DNA from: Oceanobacillus alkalisoli
GTDB lineage: Bacteria > Bacillota > Bacilli > Bacillales > Amphibacillaceae
Assembly (NCBI RefSeq): GCF_021556485.1
Contig: NZ_JAKGBW010000002.1
Location: 1-64,000 of the forward strand
Direction: 5' to 3'
DNA: 64,000 nucleotides
Position numbers and translations under genes: made by a program. Below are positions 42,711-51,965 of the stretch, piece by piece (positions within the stretch are counted from its first letter, which is position 1; every line of letters begins with the position of its first letter). Below the pieces are notes generated by a model. It saw only the letters and a list, made by a program, of their open reading frames with translations. It was not told the origin of the DNA and did not search any database.

Positions 42711-43847
42711 ATGAGGATTGATGAGCTGAAGCAGGAGATTATCGAGTACAGCAAGGATATCGGGATTGATAAGATTGGATTTGCTTCTGCCGATGTGTTC
42801 GGCGAACTCCGCGAAAGGTTACGCCGGCAGCAAGAACTGAATTACCAATCCGGATTTGAAAAAGGTACGCTAGAAGAACGGACGGAACCCACACGCCTGC
42901 TTCCGGAAGCCCAGTCGATCATCTCCATCGCACTTGCTTATCCGAGCCGAATTAAAAATCAAATCCGCGGAACTAGGGAAGAGAGACGGGGAATCTTTGC
43001 ACGAGCATCTTGGGGTGTGGATTACCATGTTGTTCTTCGTGACCGCTTGGAAAAGCTTGTCGAGTTTATTCAGGAGAAAGTCCCGGAAGCAGAAACGAAG
43101 GTGATGGTCGATACTGGAGAGCTTTCTGACCGGGCAGTTGCAGAACGTGCGGGCATCGGTTTCAGTGGAAAGAACACATCGATTATTACGAAAGAATTTG
43201 GTTCCTTCGTTTATCTCGGTGAAGTAATTACAAACCTGCCATTCATCCCGGACGCTCCCGTTACAGATAGCTGCGGAGATTGTACAATTTGTATGGATGC
43301 TTGTCCGACAGGAGCGCTTATTGAGGGAGGACAGCTGAATGCCCAGCGTTGTATTGCTTTCCTCACGCAAACGAAGGACTTTTTACCAGAACCGTTCCGA
43401 AATAAAATCGGAAACCGGATTTACGGTTGTGATACATGTCAGCAAGTCTGTCCATGGAATAAAGGAGTTGATTTCCATATTCATCCCGAATTTGAACCAG
43501 ACCCGGAGATTGCGAAGCCAAAGTTAAAACCAATGCTACGAATCTCTAATCGAAAATTCCGGGAAACGTTTGGTCATCTATCTGGCGCGTGGCGCGGCAA
43601 AAAACCGCTCCAGCGCAATGCACTGCTTGCCCTTGCTCATTATAAAGATAAAACAGCTGTCGAAGAAATAACAAGCGTGATGAAGGAAGACCCTCGACCA
43701 GTAATCCGTGGGACAGCAGCATGGTCTCTTGGTAAAATTGCAACACCTGAAGCGCATGAGGCGATCAAGGAAGCAATGCAGACGGAAGAAGATGAACAAG
43801 TGCTTTATGAAATGGAAAAAGGTCTCGAATTTGAATTGCGCGTATAG
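42711..43847 (+). CDS. queG: Epoxyqueuosine reductase
   Basis: This 378-residue cobalamin-dependent iron-sulfur enzyme carries out the last step of queuosine synthesis on tRNA. Two 4Fe-4S clusters are shown by CGDCTICMDACPTGAL and CDTCQQVCPWN. The C-terminal HEAT-like repeats (about 300-378) bind tRNA. AAGGAGGTG lies six bases before the ATG at 42711. The order queG-yhbB-trmL equals that in B. subtilis. Confidence 0.96.
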   Translation: MRIDELKQEIIEYSKDIGIDKIGFASADVFGELRERLRRQQELNYQSGFEKGTLEERTEPTRLLPEAQSIISIALAYPSRIKNQIRGTREERRGIFARASWGVDYHVVLRDRLEKLVEFIQEKVPEAETKVMVDTGELSDRAVAERAGIGFSGKNTSIITKEFGSFVYLGEVITNLPFIPDAPVTDSCGDCTICMDACPTGALIEGGQLNAQRCIAFLTQTKDFLPEPFRNKIGNRIYGCDTCQQVCPWNKGVDFHIHPEFEPDPEIAKPKLKPMLRISNRKFRETFGHLSGAWRGKKPLQRNALLALAHYKDKTAVEEITSVMKEDPRPVIRGTAAWSLGKIATPEAHEAIKEAMQTEEDEQVLYEMEKGLEFELRV

Positions 43848-43872
43848 CCAGTGAAAGAAATAGGTACAAGCA

Positions 43873-43904
43873 CGCCCCCATATACTTTTATGGGGGCGAT
43901 TTTT
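43873..43904 (+). terminator. queG terminator that also holds the yhbB ribosome site
   Basis: CGCCCCCATA (43873-43882) pairs with TATGGGGGCG (43889-43898) and is followed by ATTTTT and directly by the ATG of the next gene. The GGGGG arm is also the only Shine-Dalgarno candidate for that gene. Confidence 0.75.
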
Positions 43905-44747
43905 ATGGATTCTCTAAAGGGATATTGGCTTGCAGTCTTTACGAATGAATCAGAACAGCCGGAATGGTGGAGGCGGAAACTTGCTTTATGGGAAAGGGAA
44001 AAGGCGAGTATCGTTAAAGTTAGTGGGAGAGGTGAACGGTTTCGGGTATTTCGGTTCGATGATAAAACCTCACAGGAATATTTGCTCCATCTAAGTTTTT
44101 TAATTAAGCAAGCGGAGCATTATCATTTGGAAGAACAGCAGCTATTTTACCGGGTGGAATTGAAAAATGGAAAAATAATAAAGCATGAGGAAGTCCCAAG
44201 GCGGCAGCGGGCAAAAGATAATCCGAATTTAATATTGGAAGATTCAGGCGGGACGAGACAGGATTTTGTCTATGATAGAAGAGAAGCAGTGCGCTATGCC
44301 GAACGTTGGTGGAATAGCTATAATCCTGATTTCCGAGAGTTTGAAGTTGATTGCACGAACTATGTTTCCCAGTGCATGCTTGCCGGGGGAGCACCTATGC
44401 GCGGTGCCCCGGTGCGGGAGCGCGGATGGTGGTATACAGGCGATAATTGGAGCTTCAGCTGGGCAGTTGCCCATTCGCTGCGTTGGTATTTAAGCGGCTC
44501 GACATCGGGACTTAAGGGCAAGGAAGTGGCAAGCCCAGAAGAATTGCTGCCAGGGGATGTGATCTGTTATGACTTTGAGGGAGACGGGCGCTGGGATCAT
44601 AATACGATTGTGGTAAATAAAGATGCAAATGGGATGCCGCTTGTAAATGCTCATACAAATAACAGCCGGAATCGCTACTGGACCTATGAGGACTCCGCAG
44701 CTTGGACACCGAATATCCAGTATAAATTTTTCCGGATTGGGGAGTAG
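43905..44747 (+). CDS. yhbB: YhbB-like amidase-domain protein
   Basis: This 280-residue protein carries a C-terminal Amidase_6 / CHAP-like domain (about 125-280). The likely catalytic Cys is in EVDCTNYVSQCMLAGGAP, the His in WDHNTIVVN and an Asn/His in VNAHTNNSRNRYW. No signal peptide is seen. I take the ATG at 43905; the frame is open further upstream but that part is the queG terminator. Position between queG and trmL matches YhbB of B. subtilis. Cell-wall hydrolysis is inferred. Confidence 0.85.
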   Translation: MDSLKGYWLAVFTNESEQPEWWRRKLALWEREKASIVKVSGRGERFRVFRFDDKTSQEYLLHLSFLIKQAEHYHLEEQQLFYRVELKNGKIIKHEEVPRRQRAKDNPNLILEDSGGTRQDFVYDRREAVRYAERWWNSYNPDFREFEVDCTNYVSQCMLAGGAPMRGAPVRERGWWYTGDNWSFSWAVAHSLRWYLSGSTSGLKGKEVASPEELLPGDVICYDFEGDGRWDHNTIVVNKDANGMPLVNAHTNNSRNRYWTYEDSAAWTPNIQYKFFRIGE

Positions 44748-44799
44748 CGTGCTATAATAAAAAAGTTGATTAACTTTAAGAAATTAAGGAGATAGAAAA

Positions 44800-45273
44800 G
44801 TGAGTTTACATGTCGTATTATACCAACCAGAGATCCCTGCCAATACAGGAAATATAGGTAGAACGTGTCTTGCAACCGATACGAAACTGCATCTTGTGCA
44901 TCCGCTCGGATTTTCGACAGATGATAAAATGCTGCGCCGGGCTGGGCTCGACTACTGGCAGCATTTGGATGTTGCTGAGCATCAATCATTTGAAGAGCTA
45001 TACGAGGCATATCCGGAGGGTGAGTTTTATTATATCGAGAACTTTGGTACGAAGCATTATACGGACTATGACTTCAGCAATACATCAAAGGAAATTTTCT
45101 TTGTATTCGGCAGGGAATCGACAGGCATACCGAAAGAATTGATCGCAGGCAAAGAAGATCGCTGTCTACGGATTCACATGAATGATAAAGTGCGTTCCCT
45201 TAATTTGTCCAACACAGCGGCAATCATTATTTACGAAGCACTAAGGCAGCAACAATTCCAAGGATTAGTCTAA
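44800..45273 (+). CDS. trmL: tRNA (cytidine(34)-2'-O)-methyltransferase, SPOUT family
   Basis: This 157-residue knotted methyltransferase (CspR in B. subtilis) modifies the wobble base of tRNA-Leu isoacceptors. Typical blocks are VLYQPEIPANTGNIGRTCLA, FVFGRESTGIPKEL and IHMNDKVRSLNLSNTAAIIIYEALRQ. GTG start with GGAGAT upstream. Third gene of the conserved queG-yhbB-trmL group; terminator follows. Confidence 0.96.
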   Translation: MSLHVVLYQPEIPANTGNIGRTCLATDTKLHLVHPLGFSTDDKMLRRAGLDYWQHLDVAEHQSFEELYEAYPEGEFYYIENFGTKHYTDYDFSNTSKEIFFVFGRESTGIPKELIAGKEDRCLRIHMNDKVRSLNLSNTAAIIIYEALRQQQFQGLV

Positions 45274-45291
45274 GCAATTGTCTAATAGGAG

Positions 45292-45327
45292 AAAACCGCC
45301 ATCTAAATGAAAGATGACGGTTTTTGT
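45292..45327 (+). terminator. trmL terminator
   Basis: AAAACCGCCATCT pairs with AGATGACGGTTTT, followed by TG-rich T-run. Confidence 0.88.
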
Positions 45328-45329
45328 TT

Positions 45330-45398
45330 GTCCAGCTCCAGTGCCCAACGACTAGCGGATTTCTTGACCTCCGTACGTCGCTGATCGGGCACTTCTGC
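45330..45398 (-). repeat. Intergenic repeat family 2, short copy
   Basis: CCAACGACTAGCGGATTTCT, ACCTCCGTACG and TCGCTGATCGGGCAC occur here; the first two blocks recur at 57446. Only the outer part of the family is present. Confidence 0.6.
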
Positions 45399-45405
45399 TT
45401 TTAAG

Positions 45406-45507
45406 TTACTGATTATTTCTAGGTACGCCTGGTTTCGCTTCGTAACCAGATGTGAAACAGGAAACGAGGAATGTAATGATAACTCCTAAGATTAATGCTA
45501 ATTTCAT
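45406..45507 (-). CDS. Very small predicted lipoprotein, 33 residues
   Basis: MKLALILGVIITFLVSC is a signal peptide ending in the lipobox LVSC; the mature part would be only 17 residues, from Cys 17 through FTSGYEAKPGVPRNNQ. GGAGG lies eight bases upstream of the ATG. In size and form it resembles entericidin-type or other tiny lipoproteins, but I do not recognise a family. An upstream extension to 45657 has no ribosome site. Confidence 0.6.
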   Translation of the reverse strand: MKLALILGVIITFLVSCFTSGYEAKPGVPRNNQ

Positions 45508-45803
45508 TGAAACGTCCTCCTTCAATTGTATGACCCTGAAACTATAAGCAGTATATAAAATTATTATAACGGATTCAACTTGAATTGTGAACTCCCAACC
45601 TAAATTGTCAGAACTCCTCCGTTTTTTAAGCACGGTCAGAAATGTAAGGGCTATCATCGATTCTCTTCTGTTTTTTCAAGGGTGAATCGTTGTAAGTCAC
45701 ATTATTTTCATGTATATTTATAGATGGGATGAATCTTCCGTCCTTACAAAAATATTAACCGTTTACAAGGACGGGCAATATTACATCAATGGGGGTATCA
45801 AAA

Positions 45804-48650
45804 GTGATACAAAATGGGGAATCTGCACAACAATTTTGGCGACAGATTTACGGACCAAACAGGGGGTATATCGAAGAGCAATACGAATTGTATAAAGAAG
45901 ACAGTGAGGCTGTGGAAGCTTCACTACAAGAAATTTTTAATACATATGGAGCACCTTCATGGCTGTACAACGGGGATACTCGTACTGCAACACAAGCAGG
46001 AACCGAGGCAGTAAATGACGTTGATATGAAAAAAATTACCTCAGCTTTGAAATATGTTGAGGCTATTCGTCGTTACGGGCATACTGAAGCTGATATTTAT
46101 CCTGTTGGTGGCTATAAAGGTGGAGATGACAAATATTTAGATGCAAGCACGTATGATTTAACCGATGAAGACTTAAAAGAAATCCCAGCTAAATGGTTAT
46201 GGGATAAAGCACCAGCCGGTGTGGATAATGGTTTGGAAGTAGTGGAACGTTTAAAGAAATATTATACAGGAACCATTACCTTTGAGTATGAACATGTTAA
46301 CAACCATGAGGAAAGAGAATGGTTTATTAATTTAATAGAATCAGGGAATGCAAGAGTTGAACCGACAGATGAGGAAAGAAAACGATTATTGAAACGTCTC
46401 GTTGATGTGGAAGGATTTGAAAACTTCCTCTCTAGAACATTTGTAGGACAAAAACGTTTCTCCATTGAAGGATTAGAAGTAATGGTGCCGATGATTGATG
46501 AAGTTGTCAATCACGCAACACAGGAAAGTATTGAAAATATCATGATGGGAATGGCCCACCGTGGCAGGCTCGCTGTTCTTGCGAAAGTTCTCGGTAAACC
46601 ATATGATAAAATATTCTCGGAATTCAACTATTCATCTGATAAAGAATTAATGCCTTCAGAGGGCTCCAAGTCCATCAGTTATGGTTGGACGGATGATGTG
46701 AAGTATCACTACGGAGCAACGAAAGCATATCCGAGTGATAAAGAAGTAAAAACGAAAATTACATTAGCACATAATCCTTCCCACTTGGAATTTGTTAACC
46801 CGGTAGTCGAAGGATTCGCTCGTGCGGCTCAAGATGATCGTTCAGACAGAGGATACCCGAAACGAGATCCGAATAAAGCGGTTGCAGTTTTGATTCACGG
46901 GGATGCAGCTTTCATCGGAGAAGGCGTTGTTGCAGAGACGCTCAACTTATCCAATCTTCCTGGTTATAACACGGGAGGAAGCCTGCATCTTATTGCGAAC
47001 AACCTTGTCGGTTATACAACAGACCGAGAAGATGGGCGCTCGACGCGTTATGCAAGTGACTTGGCGAAAGGATTTGAAGTGCCGGTTATCCGGGTGAATG
47101 CGGATGATCCGATATCTTGTATTTCTGCGATTAAAATTGCCTGGGAGTACCGTCAGAAGTTTAAGAAAGACTTTGTGATTGATCTCGTCGGTTATCGCCG
47201 TCACGGTCATAATGAAATGGATGAACCGCGTACAACGCAACCGAAACTATATAAAGAAATTGATAATCACCCACCAGTCGCAAAAATCTTTGCCGGGCGC
47301 TTAGAGGAAAGAGGAACGATTCGTAAGGGTGAATATGAGAATTTACAAGAAGAGATCTACAATAAATTATATGGAATCTACAGCAAAATGAGTGAAACCG
47401 AAATCGGTACACCGGAACCACCAACAATGCCAGAATACTTGTTAAATGGATTGGATAACCATAATACAAAGGTGGATGAGGTCGTATTAAAAGAAATAAA
47501 CGAAGAATTGCTAGAACGTCCAGAAGGTTTTACAGGCTTTAGAAAAACAGAGCGTGTTTTGAGTCGCCGTGCAAAAATGCTTGAGGATGGTAATGTACTT
47601 GATTGGGGCGCAGGAGAAGCATTAGCATATGCTTCGATCGTGCGTGATGGTATTCCGATTCGTATTACGGGTCAAGATACGGAACGTGGTACATTTGCAC
47701 ACCGTCATATCGTTTTACATGATGTTAATACGAATGAAAAATATAGTCCGCTGCATGGTTTGAAAGATGCGAAGGCTTCGTTTGATGTACGGAATAGTCC
47801 TTTATCAGAAGCTGCAGTTCTTGCGTTCGAATACGGTTATAGTGTTTATTCACCAGATACACTCGTAATCTGGGAAGCGCAGTTCGGAGACTTTGCGAAC
47901 GTTGGACAAGTGATCTTTGACCAATTTATTTCTTCCGCACGGGCAAAATGGGGAGAAAAATCCAATATGGTATTGCTCCTGCCACACGGTTATGAAGGTC
48001 AAGGACCAGAACACTCTAGTGCGCGATTGGAACGATTCTTACAATCTGCAGCAGAGAATAACTGGATTATTGCAAACGTCACTTCATCAGCACAGCTTTT
48101 CCATATTTTACGGAGACAAGCTGCACTAAGAGGCCGTGTGGAGGCTAGACCATTAGTAATGATGACACCGAAGAGCAGTATGATTCGGAATCCTAGAATG
48201 GGAGCAGAAGCGAAAGAGTTTTCGAATGGGAAGTTTATGCCATTACGCCAGCAGCCAAACTTTGAACCGAATCGCGAAAAGGCAACACGTCTTCTAATCG
48301 GTAGTGGTAAAGTAATGGTTGATATTGAAGAAGAAATGTCCGAGTCAAAAGAGAATTATAACTGGCTGCAAATCTTGCGAGTCGAACAGCTTTATCCATT
48401 CCCGCAGAAAGATTTGAAAGCTGAATTGGATAAATTACCAAACGTGAAAGAAATTGTATGGGTACAAGAGGAACCAAGAAACATGGGGGCATGGGATTTC
48501 GTCGATGATTATTTACGAGATCTATTGAAAGATGATCAAACATTACGTGTAATTAGCCGACCTAGAAGAGCTGCACCAGCAGGAGGAGTACCAAGCTTCC
48601 ATAAAGCAGCACAAAGCAAAATTATTAAACAGGCATTAACACAAAACTAA
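45804..48650 (+). CDS. odhA: 2-oxoglutarate dehydrogenase E1 component
   Basis: This 948-residue thiamine-diphosphate enzyme decarboxylates 2-oxoglutarate in the TCA cycle. Visible are the N-terminal [20 protein letters not shown] segment, [18 protein letters not shown], the ThDP/Mg region [20 protein letters not shown], and the C-terminal [12 protein letters not shown]. The start is either GTG 45804 (GGGGG eight bases upstream, chosen) or ATG 45789 with no ribosome site. odhB follows after 13 bases. Divergent neighbour is the tiny lipoprotein gene; the 296-base gap shows no other gene. Confidence 0.97.
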   Translation: MIQNGESAQQFWRQIYGPNRGYIEEQYELYKEDSEAVEASLQEIFNTYGAPSWLYNGDTRTATQAGTEAVNDVDMKKITSALKYVEAIRRYGHTEADIYPVGGYKGGDDKYLDASTYDLTDEDLKEIPAKWLWDKAPAGVDNGLEVVERLKKYYTGTITFEYEHVNNHEEREWFINLIESGNARVEPTDEERKRLLKRLVDVEGFENFLSRTFVGQKRFSIEGLEVMVPMIDEVVNHATQESIENIMMGMAHRGRLAVLAKVLGKPYDKIFSEFNYSSDKELMPSEGSKSISYGWTDDVKYHYGATKAYPSDKEVKTKITLAHNPSHLEFVNPVVEGFARAAQDDRSDRGYPKRDPNKAVAVLIHGDAAFIGEGVVAETLNLSNLPGYNTGGSLHLIANNLVGYTTDREDGRSTRYASDLAKGFEVPVIRVNADDPISCISAIKIAWEYRQKFKKDFVIDLVGYRRHGHNEMDEPRTTQPKLYKEIDNHPPVAKIFAGRLEERGTIRKGEYENLQEEIYNKLYGIYSKMSETEIGTPEPPTMPEYLLNGLDNHNTKVDEVVLKEINEELLERPEGFTGFRKTERVLSRRAKMLEDGNVLDWGAGEALAYASIVRDGIPIRITGQDTERGTFAHRHIVLHDVNTNEKYSPLHGLKDAKASFDVRNSPLSEAAVLAFEYGYSVYSPDTLVIWEAQFGDFANVGQVIFDQFISSARAKWGEKSNMVLLLPHGYEGQGPEHSSARLERFLQSAAENNWIIANVTSSAQLFHILRRQAALRGRVEARPLVMMTPKSSMIRNPRMGAEAKEFSNGKFMPLRQQPNFEPNREKATRLLIGSGKVMVDIEEEMSESKENYNWLQILRVEQLYPFPQKDLKAELDKLPNVKEIVWVQEEPRNMGAWDFVDDYLRDLLKDDQTLRVISRPRRAAPAGGVPSFHKAAQSKIIKQALTQN

Positions 48651-48663
48651 GGAGGAGTTACTG

Positions 48664-49926
48664 GTGCAAGATATCAAGATACCAGAATTAGCTGAATCAA
48701 TCACAGATGGTACAATCGCAGAATGGCTAGTTAAAGAGGGGGACAAAGTAGAAAAGGGCGACCCGCTCATTGAACTTGAAACGGATAAAGTAAACATTGA
48801 AGTTAACTCGGAATTTGCTGGAGTAATTACAGAAATACTTACACCGGAAGGCGAAGATGTAACAGTAGGAGATATTGTTGCAAAACTTGATGAGAATGGG
48901 GAAGCTGGAGCAACGAGTTCATCAGAACAGAAGCAGGAAGAAACTTCTGCCAAAGAAGAGGCCCCTGCCACTAAAGAAGAAACGAAAGCATCGGAAACAG
49001 AGCAAACAGAAGAAACAAATGCAAATGGTGTAATTGCTTCGCCGGCAGCGAGAAAACGTGCGCGTGAATTAAATATTGATTTAAGCACAATCGCACCTGT
49101 TGATCCATTGGGACGTGTACGTCCAGAAGATGTTGAGCGGGCAGCACAACAACAGATTGAAGCAGCTGATAAAGCGAAGAAACAAGCAGACGCGGCACCA
49201 AAACAAGAAAAAACAGAATTTAGCAAGCCTGTTGAACGCGTTAAAATGACGCGCCGTCGTCAAACAATTGCAAAGAACCTTGTAAATGTCCAGCAAGAAG
49301 CGGCGATGCTTACAACGTTTAATGAGATCGACATGTCAGCAATTATGAAATTGCGTGCAGAGCGTAAGGATAAATTCCTTGAGAAAAACGGAGTAAAACT
49401 TGGGTTCATGTCCTTCTTCACGAAAGCTGTTGTCGGTGCGCTTAAAGAATTCCCATTACTGAATGCGGAAATTCAAGGCAACGAATTAGTTCTTAAGAAA
49501 TTCTACGATATTGGAATCGCAGTATCGACGGAAGAAGGGCTCGTCGTTCCAGTTGTGCGTGACGCAGATCGTCTGGATTTTGCAGGAGTAGAGCGAGAAA
49601 TTATGAATCTTGGTACAAAAGCAAGAGAGAATAAACTAGCTTTATCCGACCTGCAAGGAGGAACATTCTCGATTACAAATGGCGGTATTTTCGGGTCAAT
49701 GTTATCCACCCCGATTCTGAACGCACCACAAGTAGGGATTCTCGGTATGCATAACATTGTAAAACGTGCGGTTGTGATGCCGGATGATACGATTGAAGTT
49801 CGCCCGATGATGTACTTGGCACTTTCTTATGATCATCGTATCGTAGATGGTAAAGAAGCGGTGCAATTCCTCGTACGTATTAAACAAATGCTTGAAGATC
49901 CATACGATCTCTTGCTTGAAGGTTAA
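48664..49926 (+). CDS. odhB: Dihydrolipoyl succinyltransferase, E2 of 2-oxoglutarate dehydrogenase
   Basis: This 420-residue core enzyme has a lipoyl domain (about 1-76, lipoyl-Lys in [10 protein letters not shown]), a Glu/Lys/Ala-rich linker, a peripheral subunit-binding domain (about 122-158, [15 protein letters not shown]) and the catalytic domain with the [14 protein letters not shown] motif. GTG start with GGAGGAG upstream. It is co-transcribed with odhA and ends at a strong terminator; the E3 gene is elsewhere. Confidence 0.97.
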   Translation: MQDIKIPELAESITDGTIAEWLVKEGDKVEKGDPLIELETDKVNIEVNSEFAGVITEILTPEGEDVTVGDIVAKLDENGEAGATSSSEQKQEETSAKEEAPATKEETKASETEQTEETNANGVIASPAARKRARELNIDLSTIAPVDPLGRVRPEDVERAAQQQIEAADKAKKQADAAPKQEKTEFSKPVERVKMTRRRQTIAKNLVNVQQEAAMLTTFNEIDMSAIMKLRAERKDKFLEKNGVKLGFMSFFTKAVVGALKEFPLLNAEIQGNELVLKKFYDIGIAVSTEEGLVVPVVRDADRLDFAGVEREIMNLGTKARENKLALSDLQGGTFSITNGGIFGSMLSTPILNAPQVGILGMHNIVKRAVVMPDDTIEVRPMMYLALSYDHRIVDGKEAVQFLVRIKQMLEDPYDLLLEG

Positions 49927-49944
49927 TAGATTAATTGAAATGTT

Positions 49945-49989
49945 AAAGCGAATCTTTCAGGGACTACTCCCGAAAGATTCGCTTTTTTT
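49945..49989 (+). terminator. odhAB terminator
   Basis: AAAGCGAATCTTTC pairs with GAAAGATTCGCTTT, followed by a T-run. Confidence 0.95.
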
Positions 49990-50069
49990 CATTCCTCTTC
50001 CTTTTTTATCTCATTTCAGATAAACTAATTGAAGGAAATGGCATTTTATGAAGAGAGGGAGAGCGTTAG

Positions 50070-51146
50070 ATGAAGAATGATAAACGCATTCTTTTCACCG
50101 GTGGAGGAACTGCCGGTCATGTAATTGTGAACTTAGCCCTGATTCCAGTTTATCAGCAAGCTGGTTGGGAGATTGATTATATCGGTTCCTATGAAGGAAT
50201 CGAACGAGATTTAATTGAACCATTGGACGGTGTCACGTACCACCCGATTTCAACTGGAAAGTTAAGACGTTATATGTCAATTGATAATTTTAAAGATCCT
50301 TTTAAAGTATTGAAAGGGACTATGCAGGCTTATCGTATTATCGGTAATAGAAAACCTTCCGTCATTTTCTCCAAAGGTGGTTTCGTTTCTGTTCCAGTCG
50401 TGATTGCAGCTAAACTGCGAGGCGTTCCTGCTGTCATTCACGAGTCGGATTATACGCCCGGACTTGCCAATAAATTATCGATTCCGTTTGCGAAGAAAGT
50501 GCTTGCTACCTTTGAAGAAACACTTGAATTTCTTCCAGAACAAAAACGAGAATATGTAGGTGCGGTCATTAGGGAAGAACTCTTCACTGGAGAAAGAGAT
50601 AAAGGACTGAAATTCACCGGGTTGAAAGGAGAAAAACCCGTTCTGCTCATCATGGGTGGAAGTGGTGGTTCGGAAATGATAAATGAAGCAGTGCGAACCA
50701 ATATACAGAAACTGTTGCAGCAATTTGAAATTATTCACATTTGTGGTCAGGGGAAAGTTGATACTTCTCTTAACTCCCTAGGCTATGCACAATTTGAATA
50801 TGTCCATGGAGAATTGAAAGATATCTTTGCTGCAACTGATTTTGTTCTTTCCCGTGCTGGGTCGAATGCAATATTTGAATTTTTAGCATTGCGTATCCCA
50901 ATGTTGCTCGTTCCATTATCACTTGAAGCAAGCAGAGGAGACCAAATTGTCAATGCAAGGTCATTTAAGGAAAAAGGGTTTGCTCGTGTACTTCAAGAAG
51001 CAGAAGTAACAGCAGACAAACTAACAGAAGAATTACTTCAACTTGTGAAAACAGCACCAGTAATTCAAGATAAAATGAAACAATTTGAACCAGGAGCAAC
51101 CCGTGAACGTGTGATTGAGATTATTAAAGAAGTGGAGAAAAAATAG
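50070..51146 (+). CDS. murG: MurG-like undecaprenyl-PP-MurNAc-pentapeptide GlcNAc transferase
   Basis: This 358-residue GT28 glycosyltransferase is membrane-associated and forms lipid II. The lipid I loops FTGGGTAGHVIVN and FSKGGFVSVPVVIAA, plus the UDP-sugar part LSRAGSNAIFEFLALRIPMLLVP, are present. It stands outside a division/cell-wall cluster, as the second MurG of Bacillus cereus-group species does, so it may be either a paralogue or the only copy. GAGGGAGAG precedes the ATG. Confidence 0.92.
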   Translation: MKNDKRILFTGGGTAGHVIVNLALIPVYQQAGWEIDYIGSYEGIERDLIEPLDGVTYHPISTGKLRRYMSIDNFKDPFKVLKGTMQAYRIIGNRKPSVIFSKGGFVSVPVVIAAKLRGVPAVIHESDYTPGLANKLSIPFAKKVLATFEETLEFLPEQKREYVGAVIREELFTGERDKGLKFTGLKGEKPVLLIMGGSGGSEMINEAVRTNIQKLLQQFEIIHICGQGKVDTSLNSLGYAQFEYVHGELKDIFAATDFVLSRAGSNAIFEFLALRIPMLLVPLSLEASRGDQIVNARSFKEKGFARVLQEAEVTADKLTEELLQLVKTAPVIQDKMKQFEPGATRERVIEIIKEVEKK

Positions 51147-51194
51147 AAAAATGGGTAACTGGAATAGTCATCTACTTTTCAGTTGCCCATTTTA
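51147..51194 (+). terminator. murG terminator
   Basis: AAAATGGGTAACTG pairs with CAGTTGCCCATTTT around a 19-base loop. Confidence 0.75.
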
Positions 51195-51365
51195 AATAAA
51201 CTTGAAATTCGACAAATTTATCACTGAAATGATAAATTTCATGGGTAATTAGTATGGTGAGTTCGTCATACGCAAGTAGTATTTTTAGCAAAATTCCAAA
51301 ACGGACTTGTGTTATTGAAATTGTTGGCGTATGATGAAGGGGAAAATTAAATAAGGGGTGAGAAG

Positions 51366-51602
51366 ATGATGAGAAAAATTGTTCGAAATTGCCGATTATG
51401 TCAAGAATCGATGGATAATAGTCCTTTTATGTTGTGCCAGACATGTCTTAAGGAAAGCGAACAAGTTTGGAATTTCATCAAGAAGAACCCTTATGTCTCT
51501 ATAAAAGATATAGCTGTAGCTACAGAAGTGAGTTTTGTGAAAGTAGAACGAATGATTAATTATGGAAAGGAACGACAGCAACGTGTAATAAAAAGACAAT
51601 AA
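51366..51602 (+). CDS. Small zinc-ribbon/HTH protein, YvyF-like
   Basis: This 78-residue protein has two CxxC pairs (CRLCQES and CQTC, about 9-27) that should bind one zinc, followed by a helical region NPYVSIKDIAVATEVSFVKVERMINYG like a small winged helix. The layout resembles YvyF of the flagellar regulon. No flagellar genes are here, so the name is by shape only. GGGGTGAG precedes tandem ATGs; the first is given. Confidence 0.7.
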   Translation: MMRKIVRNCRLCQESMDNSPFMLCQTCLKESEQVWNFIKKNPYVSIKDIAVATEVSFVKVERMINYGKERQQRVIKRQ

Positions 51603-51637
51603 ACGATTGTCGATTCACTTATATGAAAATGTTATTA

Positions 51638-51674
51638 GAATAACTCAGGGAGTCTTGAGATATTCTTTTTTTGT
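51638..51674 (+). terminator. Terminator of the zinc-protein gene
   Basis: AGAATAACTCA pairs with TTGAGATATTCT, followed by seven Ts. Confidence 0.82.
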
Positions 51675-51724
51675 GTCAAAAACTTTGTTGCAGTAAAGCG
51701 TTATTATAGCAAATTAAAAATAGA

Positions 51725-51830
51725 TTGACTATTAAAAATCAAGATACTATACTTATTACGGAATCATAAATATTACTTTCTATTCCATTAACCCGATACA
51801 CACGAATCATCAACCACCCGTGTGTTTTTT
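51725..51830 (+). promoter_or_regulatory. Promoter and attenuator-like terminator ahead of the BmrCD-like genes
   Basis: TTGACT (51725-51730), 17 bases, TATACT (51748-51753) form a strong promoter. Only about 40 bases after the start, ACACACG (51798-51804) pairs with CGTGTGT (51819-51825) and six Ts follow, giving a terminated RNA of about 70 nt. B. subtilis bmrCD is preceded by a ribosome-controlled attenuator; here no ATG leader peptide is visible. Confidence 0.6.
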
Positions 51831-51840
51831 ATTATGTTCG

Positions 51841-51927
51841 CTTTCATTCAGCCGCTCAGCAGGTGCGAGAGGTGTCTGGACTGCGGACCTCCAGAAATGA
51901 GTTTCGGACACTTACGCTGAATGAAAG
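51841..51927 (+). repeat. Deletion derivative G of family 1 element (87 bp)
   Basis: Terminal repeats CTTTCATTCAG and CTGAATGAAAG remain, with CCGCTCAGCAGGTGCGAGAG, GTGTCTGGACTGCGGACCTC and the right terminus between them. The whole left half and most of the right half are missing. It lies between the attenuator-like terminator and the ribosome site of the ABC gene. Confidence 0.85.
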
Positions 51928-51965
51928 TGAGCTGCAGTTTTATTAGAAGTGAAGAAGGTGGAAGG

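Noticed and set aside
48636-49226. 196-codon open frame opposite odhB
   Set aside because: Ser/Ala-rich antisense of the lipoyl domain and linker; not a real gene.
51760-51797. Leader peptide before the BmrC-like gene
   Set aside because: No ATG, GTG or TTG with a ribosome site exists between the promoter start and the terminator.
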